From Maylandia zebra (taxonomy: Eukaryota; Chordata; Actinopteri; Cichliformes; Cichlidae): a stretch of DNA of 64,000 nt. Made by a program: the position numbers and the translations under genes. Location of the stretch: NCBI RefSeq assembly GCF_041146795.1, contig NC_135187.1, forward strand, positions 1,037,501 through 1,101,500, written 5' to 3'. Shown in pieces: positions 26,290 to 38,900 of this stretch. Numbering within the stretch: position 1 is the stretch's first letter; the number at the start of each line of letters is the position of its first letter. Below the pieces are notes generated by a model, which saw only the letters and a list, made by a program, of their open reading frames with translations, did no database searches and had not been told where the DNA came from.

Positions 26290-27433
26290 GTGTTGGAATA
26301 ACTTCAGAATAAATTAATGAACAAATCTGCATCAATTAATTTCCAGAGTTGCACCAGATCAGCAAGATTCATAAAACAAGTTCAACAAAGCAGAAATATG
26401 TTGTGTATATATATATATATATATAAATCCCTGACCTGTGTTACAGTATAAGACACTTACTGGGCATCTGTGGTACTATTATTTTAACTGTGTTGATAAT
26501 ATGTGGTTTATTGCAGCTGCACTTTTTTTACTCTTTATCATGCTGCTGTTACAGAAAAAAATAAACCCTCGTGCGATCAATGAAGGATGTGTATATCTAA
26601 AGTCTTTACAAATAAACTATTTACATAAAGTGACTGATTCACACTGGTGTTGTTTTAGGCTCAAAGAAATAAAAGTTTACACCTTTAAAGACTGTAAGCA
26701 TCCTTTACTCTCACTTTTTGATACCTGTGTATATTTGAAGATTTGAAGGTGCAAAAGATGAACCCAGTCAGGTCTGAAAAGTGAACATAATGCTGAAATG
26801 CATTAAACCTGCATTTTTAATCATGGCCAGCGGTACTCGGTGGCTATATTCAATTTATTACAGCACAAGTGTGTAAGTGTCTTTTAGTCGGGTCTCACCT
26901 TGTGTCTCTGATAACTGATGAATGACTTCCTGCATTAAGTGTTGCAAGAAGAAAATGAAAGCAAGCTCCCAACTCGCAAGAATGCCTTTAAAACTGACTT
27001 CTTATTTCCATTGATGAAAACTTCTTCATTTCAAGTAAATGAACCAGTAATATTTAGAATGTGTGTAAAAGAAAAGACAAAAAAGAGAGAAATCAGAGTT
27101 ATTTTGATGTGGACGCTGACTGCCCACCGAGCACCACCAACCTGTAAATGTTGATTCTCCGTCTAAATCTAGTCAGCCAGTTGTGAGATTTAGTTAATCC
27201 AAAACTAATCACCGAATATTTGTTTTCTTCTGTCAGATTTTATTATCCAAAATGGTCATCTTTTATGGACCACATAGAGTCCTAATGTAGCCATAAAGAT
27301 ACAATCACATAAATGTAGTCATAGTCACACAGAGAAAATGTCGAAGCTCACGTCAAAACATGTCACAAATATGTGTGTGTGTGTGTGTGTCTGTGTGTGT
27401 GTAAGTGCTAAAATTAAAGTGATGACTGTTTCA
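26290..27433. other. Remaining intergenic part of unit C and start of unit D, no gene seen
   Basis: Matches 7030-8177 of unit A almost exactly, with the TA and TG short repeats. Confidence 0.7.
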
Positions 27434-27630
27434 GGAGGACAATAGGAGAGAGATGCAGGTAAATAAAAGTTTAGTGCACACACCTTAAACCATGACGATA
27501 ACTACCATTACTCCACCTGCACATATTTGTCCTCAGGTTCATGTTGGCTGATTATAAAAAGAGGAGATGAAGTCAGAGAACATCACTTTCTTTCACTGCA
27601 GTGGACGACTTACAAGCAAAGAAATACTAT
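27434..27630 (+). promoter_or_regulatory. Promoter and non-coding exon 1 of mucin gene D
   Basis: TATA box at 27553-27560; exon 1 ends at 27630 before GTAAGT; conserved upstream block. Confidence 0.8.
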
Positions 27631-27870
27631 GTAAGTAACCCTAATATTAAATATATATCTGACATCTACATGTGAATTTAAGATGAATTGATAGATTTAT
27701 TTCTGGAAATGATCTTTTGGCAACATATGGTGTAATTTAGGCAGCAATTTGTTGTGTTGGGTTGTGTTTATCTTAAAGTTCTGAAGGTTTTTTTATGCTT
27801 CTGTTTTTGTTTTGTTTTTTGCTATTACCCTTGATAAATAATATATGACACATTCACACACACACACAGC

Positions 27871-27931
<61 letters not shown>

Positions 27932-27932
27932 T
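27871..27932. repeat. (GATA)n microsatellite in intron 1 of gene D
   Basis: About 15 GATA units, the shortest of the five tracts. Confidence 0.95.
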
Positions 27933-28334
27933 TAATGGGTGAGTGATTATATGTCAATATTGGAGTTGATTAACACTATAAACATGAAGTGGTGACTTTT
28001 GCTCTGATTTACAGTCAGGAACAATGAGGTCATGATAGTCAGAGCCTTTCCTTCATGATTTCTTAATTTCTTCTTGTTGCTTTTGCGTGTACAAGCACCT
28101 CGTTGAGAGATGTGGACTATCACAAAGACAGTACTATAGAAAAAAAATCTATATTTTAAATTATGTAATTGAATAGGAACTTTTTTATATTATGAGTTTT
28201 AGATCTCAAACTTCTTTTCAAGATAACTTTAGAAAGCTTAATTAAGGCAATTGTAGGAATACTGCTTTCTTTAAATCATAATAACCACAGTGAATTTTTA
28301 TTTTCAGAGACAGGAGCAGAAAATCAGCATCACC

Positions 28335-29778
28335 ATGATCGCAAAGATGTTTGTCATCGTTCTTCTTGTTGTTGGTAGGAAAAAAATTAATTTGTCAAAG
28401 AATTTCCTATTCATAAAGATGTGGTTAATGTGATGAAATATGAAAATGACGTAAGATTCTCTACACAGCCTGCTGCAACGCAGCGACAACAACCACATCT
28501 GCAGCGACAACAACCACATCTGCAGCGACAACAACCACAGCTGCTCCAACAACAACCACATCTGCAGCGACAACAACCACATCTGCAGCGACAACAACCA
28601 CAGCTGCTCCAACAACAACCACAGCTGCAGCGACAACAACCACATCTGCAGCGACAACAACCACAGCTGCTCCAACAACAACCACAGCTGCTCCAACAAC
28701 AACCACATCTGCAGCGACAACAACCACAGCTGCTCCAACAACAACCACAACTGCTCCAACAACAACCACAACTGCAGCGACAACAACCAGATCTGCAGCG
28801 ACAACAACCACAGCTGTTCCAACAACAACCACAGCTGCAGCGACAACAACCAGATCTGCAGCGACAACAACCACAGCTGTTCCAACAACAACCACAGCTA
28901 CAGGGACAACAACTACAGCTGCTCCAACAACAACCACAGCTGCAGCGACAACAACCACAGCTGCTCCAACAACAACCACAACTGCTCCAACAACAACCAC
29001 ATCTGCAGCGACAACAACCACAGCTGCAGCGACAACAACCACATCTGCAGCGACAACAACCACAGCTGCAGGGACAACAACCACAGCTGCTCCAACAACA
29101 ACCACAGCTGCAGGGACAACAACCACAGCTGCTCCAACAACAACCACAGCTGCAGGGACAACAACCACAGCTGTTCCAACAACAACCACAGTTGTAGCGA
29201 CAACAACCACATCTGCTCCAACAACAACCACAGTTGCAGCGACAACAACCACATCTGCAGGGACAACAACCACAGCTGCTCCAACAACAACCACAGCTGC
29301 AGGGACAACAACCACAGCTGCTCCAACAACAACCACAGTTGTAGCGACAACAACCACATCTGCTCCAACAACAACCACAGTTGCAGCGACAACAACCACA
29401 TCTGCAGTGACAACAACCACAGCTGCTCCAAAAACCACAGCTGCTCCAACAACAACCACAACTGCAGCGACAACAACCACAGCTGCTCCAACAACAACCA
29501 CAACTGCAGCGACAACAACTACAGCTGTTCCAACAACAATCACAACTGCAGCGACAACAACCACAGCTGCTTCAACAACAACCACAACCGCAGCAACAAC
29601 AACAACAACCACAACTGTTCCAACAACAACCAAAACTGCCGCGACAACAACTACAGCTGCTTCAACAACCATAACTGCAGCGACAGCAACAACCACCTCC
29701 TCTGCTATTCTCAACAACATCAGCTTCCTTACAGTAGTTCTGGCTCTGTCGTCACATGTACTCAGATCATGTTTTTAA
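28335..29778 (+). CDS. Mucin-like Thr-rich protein, copy D (shortest)
   Basis: Coding exons 28335-28374 and 28469-29778 give 449 residues. Signal peptide and tail are identical to copy A. The first half is dominated by heptads with Ser (TTTTSAA) alternating with TTTTAAP, the middle by TTTTAAG. Before the tail this copy lacks part of the ACAACAACAACACCAGCA-type spacer present in A-C, but the frame is kept. Poly(A) signal at 30031-30036. Confidence 0.8.
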
Positions 29779-30030
29779 CATTTCTTAAGTTCACATCCTC
29801 CAAATGAAGCAACAAACTGAAGTACCTGTGACGATTTGAAATGTTTAAGTAACCCAATGTTTAATCATATATTTATTCTTATTTATTATGGTTTTATTTA
29901 TTTATTTATATCTATCAGAGAGAAGTTGTTAAATGTTTTCCTGATGTTTGTGTGTTCCAAACTTGTGTGATCAGAGGACTGATATTAAAAATATAGTGAT
30001 GTCTACAATCTCAACACTGAGCTTATCATA

Positions 30031-30036
30031 AATAAA
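30031..30036 (+). terminator. Poly(A) signal of gene D
   Basis: AATAAA at the conserved position. Confidence 0.7.
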
Positions 30037-30221
30037 GTCTTTTTGCACTGATTAATAAGTGTCTCCTGACTTTTTAAAGATGAGAATAATTTCTCATAAT
30101 AATCATTTCTCTACAATAGTCAGTGTTAATACTGAGTTATATTCAGCTTTGTTTATATTTCTGCAAATCACAATAGTTATTTCATCATGTTTCCTGTTGT
30201 AAATTAAAGACCCTGCAGTAT

Positions 30222-31020
30222 TTGGAAGATGAGATGAGACGAGATGAGATGCCTTTATTAGTCCCACGAGTGGGAAATTTCAACCTTGAAGCAGAGTCGA
30301 TTATGAGCTCCCGAAGCTCCTTCTGTGGGGCGAATTCCGCTGGATCCATAACCTGGCGGGTCAATACTGTCACGGCGAATGGGATGAGCCGTGTGGAGAA
30401 AAATAAAGGAGGATCCAATTGTAGGCACTCGTGGAGGTGCGAAGGACGTTTATTGTAAAAAATAAAACACAAGTGGAAAACGGCAAACGGAACTAAAGAT
30501 AATCTGAACTGGGAAAACTAAACTACTAGACATGAACACGAACATGGAGGAGGTTGAGCAGAGGCATATGACGGTAGACAGCAGGGAGAACACGTGGATG
30601 AAACACGGTAGATTCACAGACAGACCAGCGACTACAACATAAGAAGACATGACTTAAATACACACAGAAGAACACAAGGAGATTACACACAGGTGGGGAA
30701 CACAGCTGGAAGTAATTGACGAGATGAGACAAGGGAGGCAAAACTGAATACGCTCACATAAAACACGGACCTTCACAATAAAACAGGAAACAGGAAATAA
30801 CAACACAAAGACGCAGACTAGACACTGAACTAAACATGCAGAAAAATGAGGGCATCGAAACTGAACCTAAGAACTGACCCCTCAACCAGAATGACCTGAA
30901 ACATAGAATTGTAATAATAATCAACAAAGCACAACAAGAGAATCAGAAAATAATCCATAATACAAAATCAAACCAAAACATCTCAAAATACTGTGTCAAA
31001 ACTGACCCAGAACCATGACA
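30222..31020 (-). mobile_element. Antisense LINE tail / gag start / LTR composite (unit D)
   Basis: Same structure as in unit A; LTR at 30368-31020. Confidence 0.75.
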
Positions 31021-34000
31021 ATTAGTATCCACTCCAGCATCCATTCAGTCTTTATATATGGATTTAATAACGGCTGTTCTAGTGTGTGAGGTGTGTTCAC
31101 AATGTCACACAGACAATACAAGGCTCAACATGACGACCTGTCCTGAAGATTAAAGTCACGTAAGGTAGAGTTCATTTGAAAAGTAAAATAAATTAAAGCT
31201 GCCAGCAGTGATGATGGGGAACTTGCACATCAGCGCACGTTGAAGTGTGCTGCAGTTGAAGTAGGCTGGTGGTCACTTCCTGTCCCGGGAAGACATCGTC
31301 TGATATGTCATGTAGTTGTGTGTCCTTTGAAATCCACAACAGAAATCTCACGTACATCGCCTGTTGCTTATTTAATGCTACCAGCAAAGAATCAAGACTT
31401 TTCATGAAAACTGAAAAGCTCTGAGCATTAACATCAAGAAGTCACCAAAGATCATGCTACTCCAATTCAGTCTCTAGCAGTTCATTAGAATACAAGGTTT
31501 GACTATAGTGAAAACACCACCAAAATTACACTTGACCCAAACATTGACTTGTTGTTGGGTTTACGGCAGCGAGGTCAAACTCATTTTACATCTCCAAACA
31601 CACTCACCTCATTTTGAGTCTATGTGGGCCAGACCAGTGAAACTCTCCTTTCTGTTAGTGCACAGAAGTTTGACAACACATTTTATCCCTGAGATATCTT
31701 AAATAACAAATGAAACAACAACCAGCAGCGAGCAGCAGGGACAATATCCCCGCCTATCCTGGGTAACGCACCTGCCCCCAAGATCCTACGTGTATGTTGC
31801 TATGTCAAGAGATGTAATGGCTATAGCGTAATTAAAAAGGAGCAACAAATGGCCGCACAGCACAGCCAGCTAAGATAAAATCAGATAGAAAAGATAGATC
31901 TTTATTGTCACTGTTACAACAACAATGAAAGGCAGTTTGGCATCTCTCCATTAGCAGTATGTAGATTCTTTACATTAAAATTACTTTAGAATAAAAGATA
32001 AAAGACACACAGCTATATACATTTGTATACAAGTTATATATGCTGTAAGGTGCCATATAAAGGCACCCCCCCCCCCCCCCCCCCCCAAGACCCTGCCTGT
32101 GTGAATAATGTGTTGTCACAGGAAGCCTCGAGAGGAGAAGGCATGGGATGGCCAGGAGGTAGAGGACTACCCTCAGAAAGAGAGCGCTAGTAAGCACCCC
32201 TATTTCCTAAATCCTACCACAGGGAGAGTGGAGCACTCCCTGGCTACCTGTTGGACTTCCCAAGACTACACACAGATCCCAGGCTGGTGTAAGTTTGAGA
32301 TAAGTCACTGCAAACATCCACCCAAACTGTATCAACTGCACCCCATCCTCCCTCACCCCCTTGTGGCCCAACGGGCACTCAGGAGCCCCAGAGACAGACC
32401 GGATGTGGGTCAAGACGTGTTATTATTTGTGTTGTAGATGCCTCAGTTGAAGATCTAGGGACTTTTTCCAGTTCATAATGTACATACGTGTGTGTTGTGA
32501 TATTAGTTTTGTTGTGTTGTTGCCTAACAGAATCTCCATTTTCCTACATCATGTTGTATCACAACATAGAAATGCATCATCACAGAACTGAAGGTCACAC
32601 AGGACAGGTTTTCGTGTGACGTGTTGTCTCCTGTTTGACGGATATGTGGCATTCCTCAGTGAAGGCTCAACCATCTCAAGTACATGCTGGGAAATGCTTT
32701 AAGCTGTTTTTGGACCTCAGTACAGAAACAATGAATGTTAATTCTCAACATCTGTTAACGCACAGGAGACTAAACTATGAGGTGTGGCTGCAAGTTTATG
32801 CAACTAGAAGCAGCTTCAATAACCACACCTCTTATGACTGATTGTGCGACAGAGAAAGGCCGGGATCAAACCTGCTCAGCTATATTTTATAAACTGCTGT
32901 GTGTGCTGCTGTTCATATGCATATCTCCAAAGAACTAAAAGAAAATCCATGTGTTGGAATAACTTCAGAATAAATTAATGAACAAATCTGCATCAATTAA
33001 TTTCCAGAGTTGCACCAGATCAGCAAGATTCATAAAACAAGTTCAACAAAGCAGAAATATGTTGTGTATATATATATATATATATAAATCCCTGACCTGT
33101 GTTACAGTATAAGACACTTACTGGGCATCTGTGGTACTATTATTTTAACTGTGTTGATAATATGTGGTTTATTGCAGCTGCACTTTTTTTACTCTTTATC
33201 ATGCTGCTGTTACAGAAAAAAATAAACCCTCGTGCGATCAATGAAGGATGTGTATATCTAAAGTCTTTACAAATAAACTATTTACATAAAGTGACTGATT
33301 CACACTGGTGTTGTTTTAGGCTCAAAGAAATAAAAGTTTACACCTTTAAAGACTGTAAGCATCCTTTACTCTCACTTTTTGATACCTGTGTATATTTGAA
33401 GATTTGAAGGTGCAAAAGATGAACCCAGTCAGGTCTGAAAAGTGAACATAATGCTGAAATGCATTAAACCTGCATTTTTAATCATGGCCAGCGGTACTCG
33501 GTGGCTATATTCAATTTATTACAGCACAAGTGTGTAAGTGTCTTTTAGTCGGGTCTCACCTTGTGTCTCTGATAACTGATGAATGACTTCCTGCATTAAG
33601 TGTTGCAAGAAGAAAATGAAAGCAAGCTCCCAACTCGCAAGAATGCCTTTAAAACTGACTTCTTATTTCCATTGATGAAAACTTCTTCATTTCAAGTAAA
33701 TGAACCAGTAATATTTAGAATGTGTGTAAAAGAAAAGACAAAAAAGAGAGAAATCAGAGTTATTTTGATGTGGACGCTGACTGCCCACCGAGCACCACCA
33801 ACCTGTAAATGTTGATTCTCCGTCTAAATCTAGTCAGCCAGTTGTGAGATTTAGTTAATCCAAAACTAATCACCGAATATTTGTTTTCTTCTGTCAGATT
33901 TTATTATCCAAAATGGTCATCTTTTATGGACCACATAGAGTCCTAATGTAGCCATAAAGATACAATCACATAAATGTAGTCATAGTCACACAGAGAAAAT

Positions 34001-34094
34001 GTCGAAGCTCACGTCAAAACATGTCACAAATATGTGTGTGTGTGTGTGTGTCTGTGTGTGTGTAAGTGCTAAAATTAAAGTGATGACTGTTTCA
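31021..34094. other. Intergenic part of unit D and start of unit E, no gene seen
   Basis: Near-identical to 5103-8177, with the antisense LINE-like tail and a 21-C run at 32066-32086. Confidence 0.7.
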
Positions 34095-34291
34095 GGAGGA
34101 CAATAGGAGAGAGATGCAGGTAAATAAAAGTTTAGTGCACACACCTTAAACCATGACGATAACTACCATTACTCCACCTGCACATATTTGTCCTCAGGTT
34201 CATGTTGGCTGATTATAAAAAGAGGAGATGAAGTCAGAGAACATCACTTTCTTTCACTGCAGTGGACGACTTACAAGCAAAGAAATACTAT
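34095..34291 (+). promoter_or_regulatory. Promoter and non-coding exon 1 of mucin gene E
   Basis: TATA box at 34214-34221; exon 1 ends at 34291 before GTAAGT; conserved upstream block. Confidence 0.8.
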
Positions 34292-34526
34292 GTAAGTAAC
34301 CCTAATATTAAATATATATCTGACATCTACATGTGAATTTAAGATGAATTGATAGATTTATTTCTGGAAATGATCTTTTGGCAACATATGGTGTAATTTA
34401 GGCAGCAATTTGTTGTGTTGTGTTTATCTTAAAGTTCTGAAGGTTTTTTTATGCTTCTGTTTTTGTTTTGTTTTTTGCTATTACCCTTGATAAATAATAT
34501 ATGACACATTCACACACACACACAGG

Positions 34527-34615
<89 letters not shown>

Positions 34616-34616
34616 T
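34527..34616. repeat. (GATA)n microsatellite in intron 1 of gene E
   Basis: About 22 GATA units. Confidence 0.95.
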
Positions 34617-35018
34617 TAATGGGTGAGTGATTATATGTCAATATTGGAGTTGATTAACACTATAAACATGAAGTGGTGACTTTTGCTCTGATTTACAGTC
34701 AGGAACAATGAGGTCATGATAGTCAGAGCCTTTCCTTCATGATTTCTTAATTTCTTCTTGTTGCTTTTGCGTGTACAAGCACCTCGTTGAGAGATGTGGA
34801 CTATCACAAAGACAGTACTATAGAAAAAAAATCTATATTTTAAATTATGTAATTGAATAGGAACTTTTTTATATTATGAGTTTTAGATCTCAAACTTCTT
34901 TTCAAGATAACTTTAGAAAGCTTAATTAAGGCAATTGTAGGAATAATGCTTTCTTTAAATCATAATAACCACAGTGAATTTTTATTTTCAGAGACAGGAG
35001 CAGAAAATCAGCATCACC

Positions 35019-37494
35019 ATGATCGCAAAGATGTTTGTCATCGTTCTTCTTGTTGTTGGTAGGAAAAAAATTAATTTGTCAAAGAATTTCCTATTCATAA
35101 AGATGTGGTTAATGTGATGAAATATGAAAATGATGTAAGATTCTCTACACAGCCTGCTGCAACGCAGCGACAACAACCACATCTGCAGCGACAACAACCA
35201 CATCTGCAGCGACAACAACCACATCTGCAGCGACAACAACCACAGCTGCAGCGACAACAACCACAGCTGCTCCAACAACAACCACAACTGCTGCGACAAC
35301 AACCAGATCTGCAGCAACAACAACCACAGCTGCTCCAACAACAACCACAACTGCAGCGACAACAACCACAGCTGCACCAACAACAACCACAACTGCAGCG
35401 ACAACAACCAGATCTGCAGCAACAACAACCACAGCTGCTCCAACAACAACCACAACTGCTGCGACAACAACCACAGCTGCTCCAACAACAACCACAACTG
35501 CTGCGACAACAACCAAAACTGCTCCAACAACAACCACAACTGCTGCGACAACAACCACAACTGCTCCAACAACCACAGCTGCTCCAACAACAACCACAAC
35601 TGCTGCGACAACAACCACAGCTGCTCCAACAACAACCACAACTGCTACAACAACAACCACAACTGCAGCGACAACAACCACATCTGCAGCGACAACAACC
35701 ACAGCTGTTCCAACAACAACCACAGCTGCAGCGACAACAACTACAGCTGCAGCGACAACAACTACAGCTGCTCCAACAACAACCACAGCTGCACCGACAA
35801 CAACTACAGCTGTTCCAACAACAACCACAGCTGCAGCGACAACAACTACAGCTGCTCCAACAACAACCACAGCTGCACCGACAACAACTACAGCTGTTCC
35901 AACAACAACCACAGCTGCAGCGACAACAACCACAGCTGCTCCAACAACAACCACAACTGCACCAACAACAACTACAGCTGCGACAACAACAACCACAGCT
36001 GTTCCAACGACAACCACAACTGCAGCGACAACAACCACAGCTGCTCCAACAACAACCACAGCTGCACCAACAACAACCACAGCTGCTCCAACAACAACCA
36101 CATCTGCAGCGACAACAACCACAACTGCAGCGACAACAACCACAGCTGCTCCAACAACAACCACAGCTGCTCCAACAACAACCACAGCTGCAGCGAAAAC
36201 AACCACAGCTGCTCCAACAACAACCACAACTGCACCGACAACAACTACAGCTGCGACAACAACAACTACAGCTGCTCCAACAACAACTACAGTTGCAGCG
36301 ACAACAACTACAGCTGCACCGACAACAACTACAGCTGCCCCAACAACAACCACAGCTGCACCAACAACAACCACAGCTGCTCCAACAACAACCACAACTG
36401 CACCAACAACAACTACAGCTGCGACAACAACAACCACAGCTGTTCCAACGACAACCACAACTGCACCGACAACAACTACAGCTGCGACAACAACAACCAC
36501 AACTGCAGCGACAACAACCACAGCTGCTCCAACAACAACCACAGCTGCACCAACAACAACCACAGCTGCTCCAACAACAACCACAGCTGCAGGGACAACA
36601 ACCACAGCTGCTCCAACAACAACCACAGTTGCAGCGACAACAACCACATCTGCAGTGACAACAACCACAGCTGTTCCAACAACAACCACAACTGCAGCGA
36701 CAACAACCACAGCTGTTCCAACAACCACAGCTGCTCCAACAACCACAGCTGCTCCAACAACCACAGCTGTTCCAACAACAATCACAACTGCAGCGACAAC
36801 AACCACATCTGCAGTGACAACAACCACAGCTGTTCCAACAACAACCACAACTGCAGCGACAACAACCACATCTGCAGTGACAACAACAACCACAACTGTT
36901 CCAACAACAATCACAACTGCAGCGACAACAACCACATCTGCAGTGACAACAACCACAGCTGTTCCAACAACAACCACAACTGCAGTGACAACAACCACAG
37001 CTGTTCCAACAACCACAGCTGCTCCAACAACCACAGCTGCTCCAACAACCACAGCTGTTCCAACAACAATCACAACTGCAGCGGCAACAACCACAGCTGC
37101 TCCAACAACAATCACAACTGCAGCGGCAACAACTACAGCTGTTCCAACAACAATCACAACTGCAGCGACAACAACCACAGCTGTTCCAACAACAATCACA
37201 ACTGCAGCGACAACAACAACAACAACAGCAGCAACAACAACCACAGCTGCTCCAACAACAATCACAACTGCAGCGGCAACAACTACAGCTGTTCCAACAA
37301 CAATCACAACTGCAGCGACAACAACCACAGCTGTTCCAACAACAACCAAAACTGCAGCGACAACAACTACAGCTGCTTCAACAACCATAACTGCAGCGAC
37401 AGCAACAACCACCTCCTCTGCTATTCTCAACAACATCAGCTTCCTTACAGTAGTTCTGGCTCTGTCGTCACATGTACTCAGATCATGTTTTTAA
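35019..37494 (+). CDS. Mucin-like Thr-rich protein, copy E
   Basis: Coding exons 35019-35058 and 35153-37494 give 793 residues, with the same signal peptide and tail as copy A. The exon is a mosaic: the first heptads (three TTTTSAA in a row) follow copies A and C, about 35,281-36,110 follows copy B unit for unit, and the last third is unique. That last third has shortened six-residue units (TTTAAP) in triplets at about 36,715-36,770, repeated about 294 bp later at about 37,009-37,064. Poly(A) signal at 37747-37752. Function inferred as for copy A. Confidence 0.8.
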
Positions 37495-37746
37495 CATTTC
37501 TTAAGTTCACATCCTCCAAATGAAGCAACAAACTGAAGTACCTGTGACGATTTGAAATGTTTAAGTAACCAAATGTTTAATCATATATTTATTCTTATTT
37601 ATTATGGTTTTATTTATTTATTTATATCTATCAGAGAGAAGTTGTTAAATGTTTTCCTGATGTTTGTGTGTTCCAAACTTGTGTGATCAGAGGACTGATA
37701 TTAAAAATATAGTGATGTCTACAATCTCAACACTGAGCTTATCATA

Positions 37747-37752
37747 AATAAA
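37747..37752 (+). terminator. Poly(A) signal of gene E
   Basis: AATAAA at the conserved position. Confidence 0.7.
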
Positions 37753-37940
37753 GTCTTTTTGCACTGATTAATAAGTGTCTCCTGACTTTTTAAAGATGAG
37801 AATAATTTCTCATAATAATCATTTCTCTACAATAGTCAGTGTTAATACTGAGTTATATTCAGCTTTGTTTATATTTCTGCAAATCACAATAGTTATTTCA
37901 TCATGTTTCCTGTTGTAAATTAAAGACCCTGCAGTATTTG

Positions 37941-38280
37941 GAAGATGAGATGAGACGAGATGAGATGCCTTTATTAGTCCCACGAGTGGGAAATTTCATG
38001 TTAAGGCTGCCGACCATTTGCACGCAATGGCGGCGCCATCATACCCTCTGACCATACATACATTGCACGAAAACATCACATGGGGAAGACAGGTCAGAGA
38101 GGTATAACAATGGAAAATGCACAACATGAGGAAAGCTAAGGAGAAAAAAAATAACACCACCCAGAAAAAGACAAAACAGGTAAACACAAACTGTGGGAGA
38201 AAATTGAGTGACATGCTGCAGTGGTATATAAACACACAGAGACAAAAAAGAGTAGATAAGGATAAAAAAGAGTGATTCTG
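37941..38280 (-). mobile_element. LINE 3' end, antisense (unit E, longer than in A-D)
   Basis: Read on the - strand, 3' UTR-like sequence runs into the same CCCACTCGTGGGACTAATAA end and GAGAT pentamers seen at 4304-4364. In units A-D everything beyond the last 60 bp is replaced by gag and LTR sequence. The 5' limit at about 38,280 is uncertain. Confidence 0.6.
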
Positions 38281-38715
38281 ATAATCCAGAGTATATGACT
38301 GTGGTTTTATGGGGTCTGATATCTCCTTGTAATGTAAACAATCAACTCAAATATCCAATTTGATTATTAAACTTGACAGTGGTAATCTAACACAACTAAC
38401 AGTTGACACTCACATACAGCTGCTTTTACAACCACAGAGGTGCAGAAGAATGTGATGTAAGCAGAAACTTTGCGTCTCACTCCCACTGCGCCACATATGG
38501 ACATTTGGTCAGGACCTGTTGTCATCACACTTTAATGCAACAGGTAACTGACACAACTTTTCCCCTTAAATAAACGAGACCTCAAAGAAGACCAATACGA
38601 ATCTTACTGTAGGTACGAGAATTCTAATTAGAGGACTGAACCTGTTCACAGTCACAGCGGTAAAATGTAGCAGGTCACTTCTGAAAAATGTCACAGAGCA
38701 TGTGTGAAACAGCAC
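38281..38715. other. No gene seen
   Basis: AT-rich single-copy-looking sequence between the LINE end and the ghost promoter. I see no feature in it. Confidence 0.5.
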
Positions 38716-38900
38716 TGCAACAGTCAGTGTAGTTGGCTGTTTCAGGAGGACAAAAGCAGAGAGACACTTGCATTCAAGCTGTGTCTGCACACACCTTTAA
38801 CCAGGACGATATCTACCATTACTCCACCTGCACATTATTATCTGGATGCTGATGTTATCACATGTCGCTGGCTCATAAAACATCACAGTTTCTCTCTGCA
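38716..38900 (+). promoter_or_regulatory. Ghost mucin-gene promoter without a gene
   Basis: Diverged copy of the A-F promoter. The block containing CCATTACTCCACCTGCACAT (38,816-38,835) is exact, and a CATAAAA TATA-like box lies at about 38,874. No signal-peptide exon or heptad repeat follows within the next kilobases. Confidence 0.7.

Larger units (their letters stand above)
27071..33731 (+). repeat. Tandem unit D of the mucin-gene array
   Basis: 6661 bp, the shortest complete unit, because it has the shortest repeat exon and a shorter GATA tract. Confidence 0.95.
33732..37997 (+). repeat. Partial tandem unit E (array end)
   Basis: Matches the other units up to the LINE tail, after which (about 37,997) the sequence diverges completely from units A-D. 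This is the downstream edge of the array. Confidence 0.9.
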
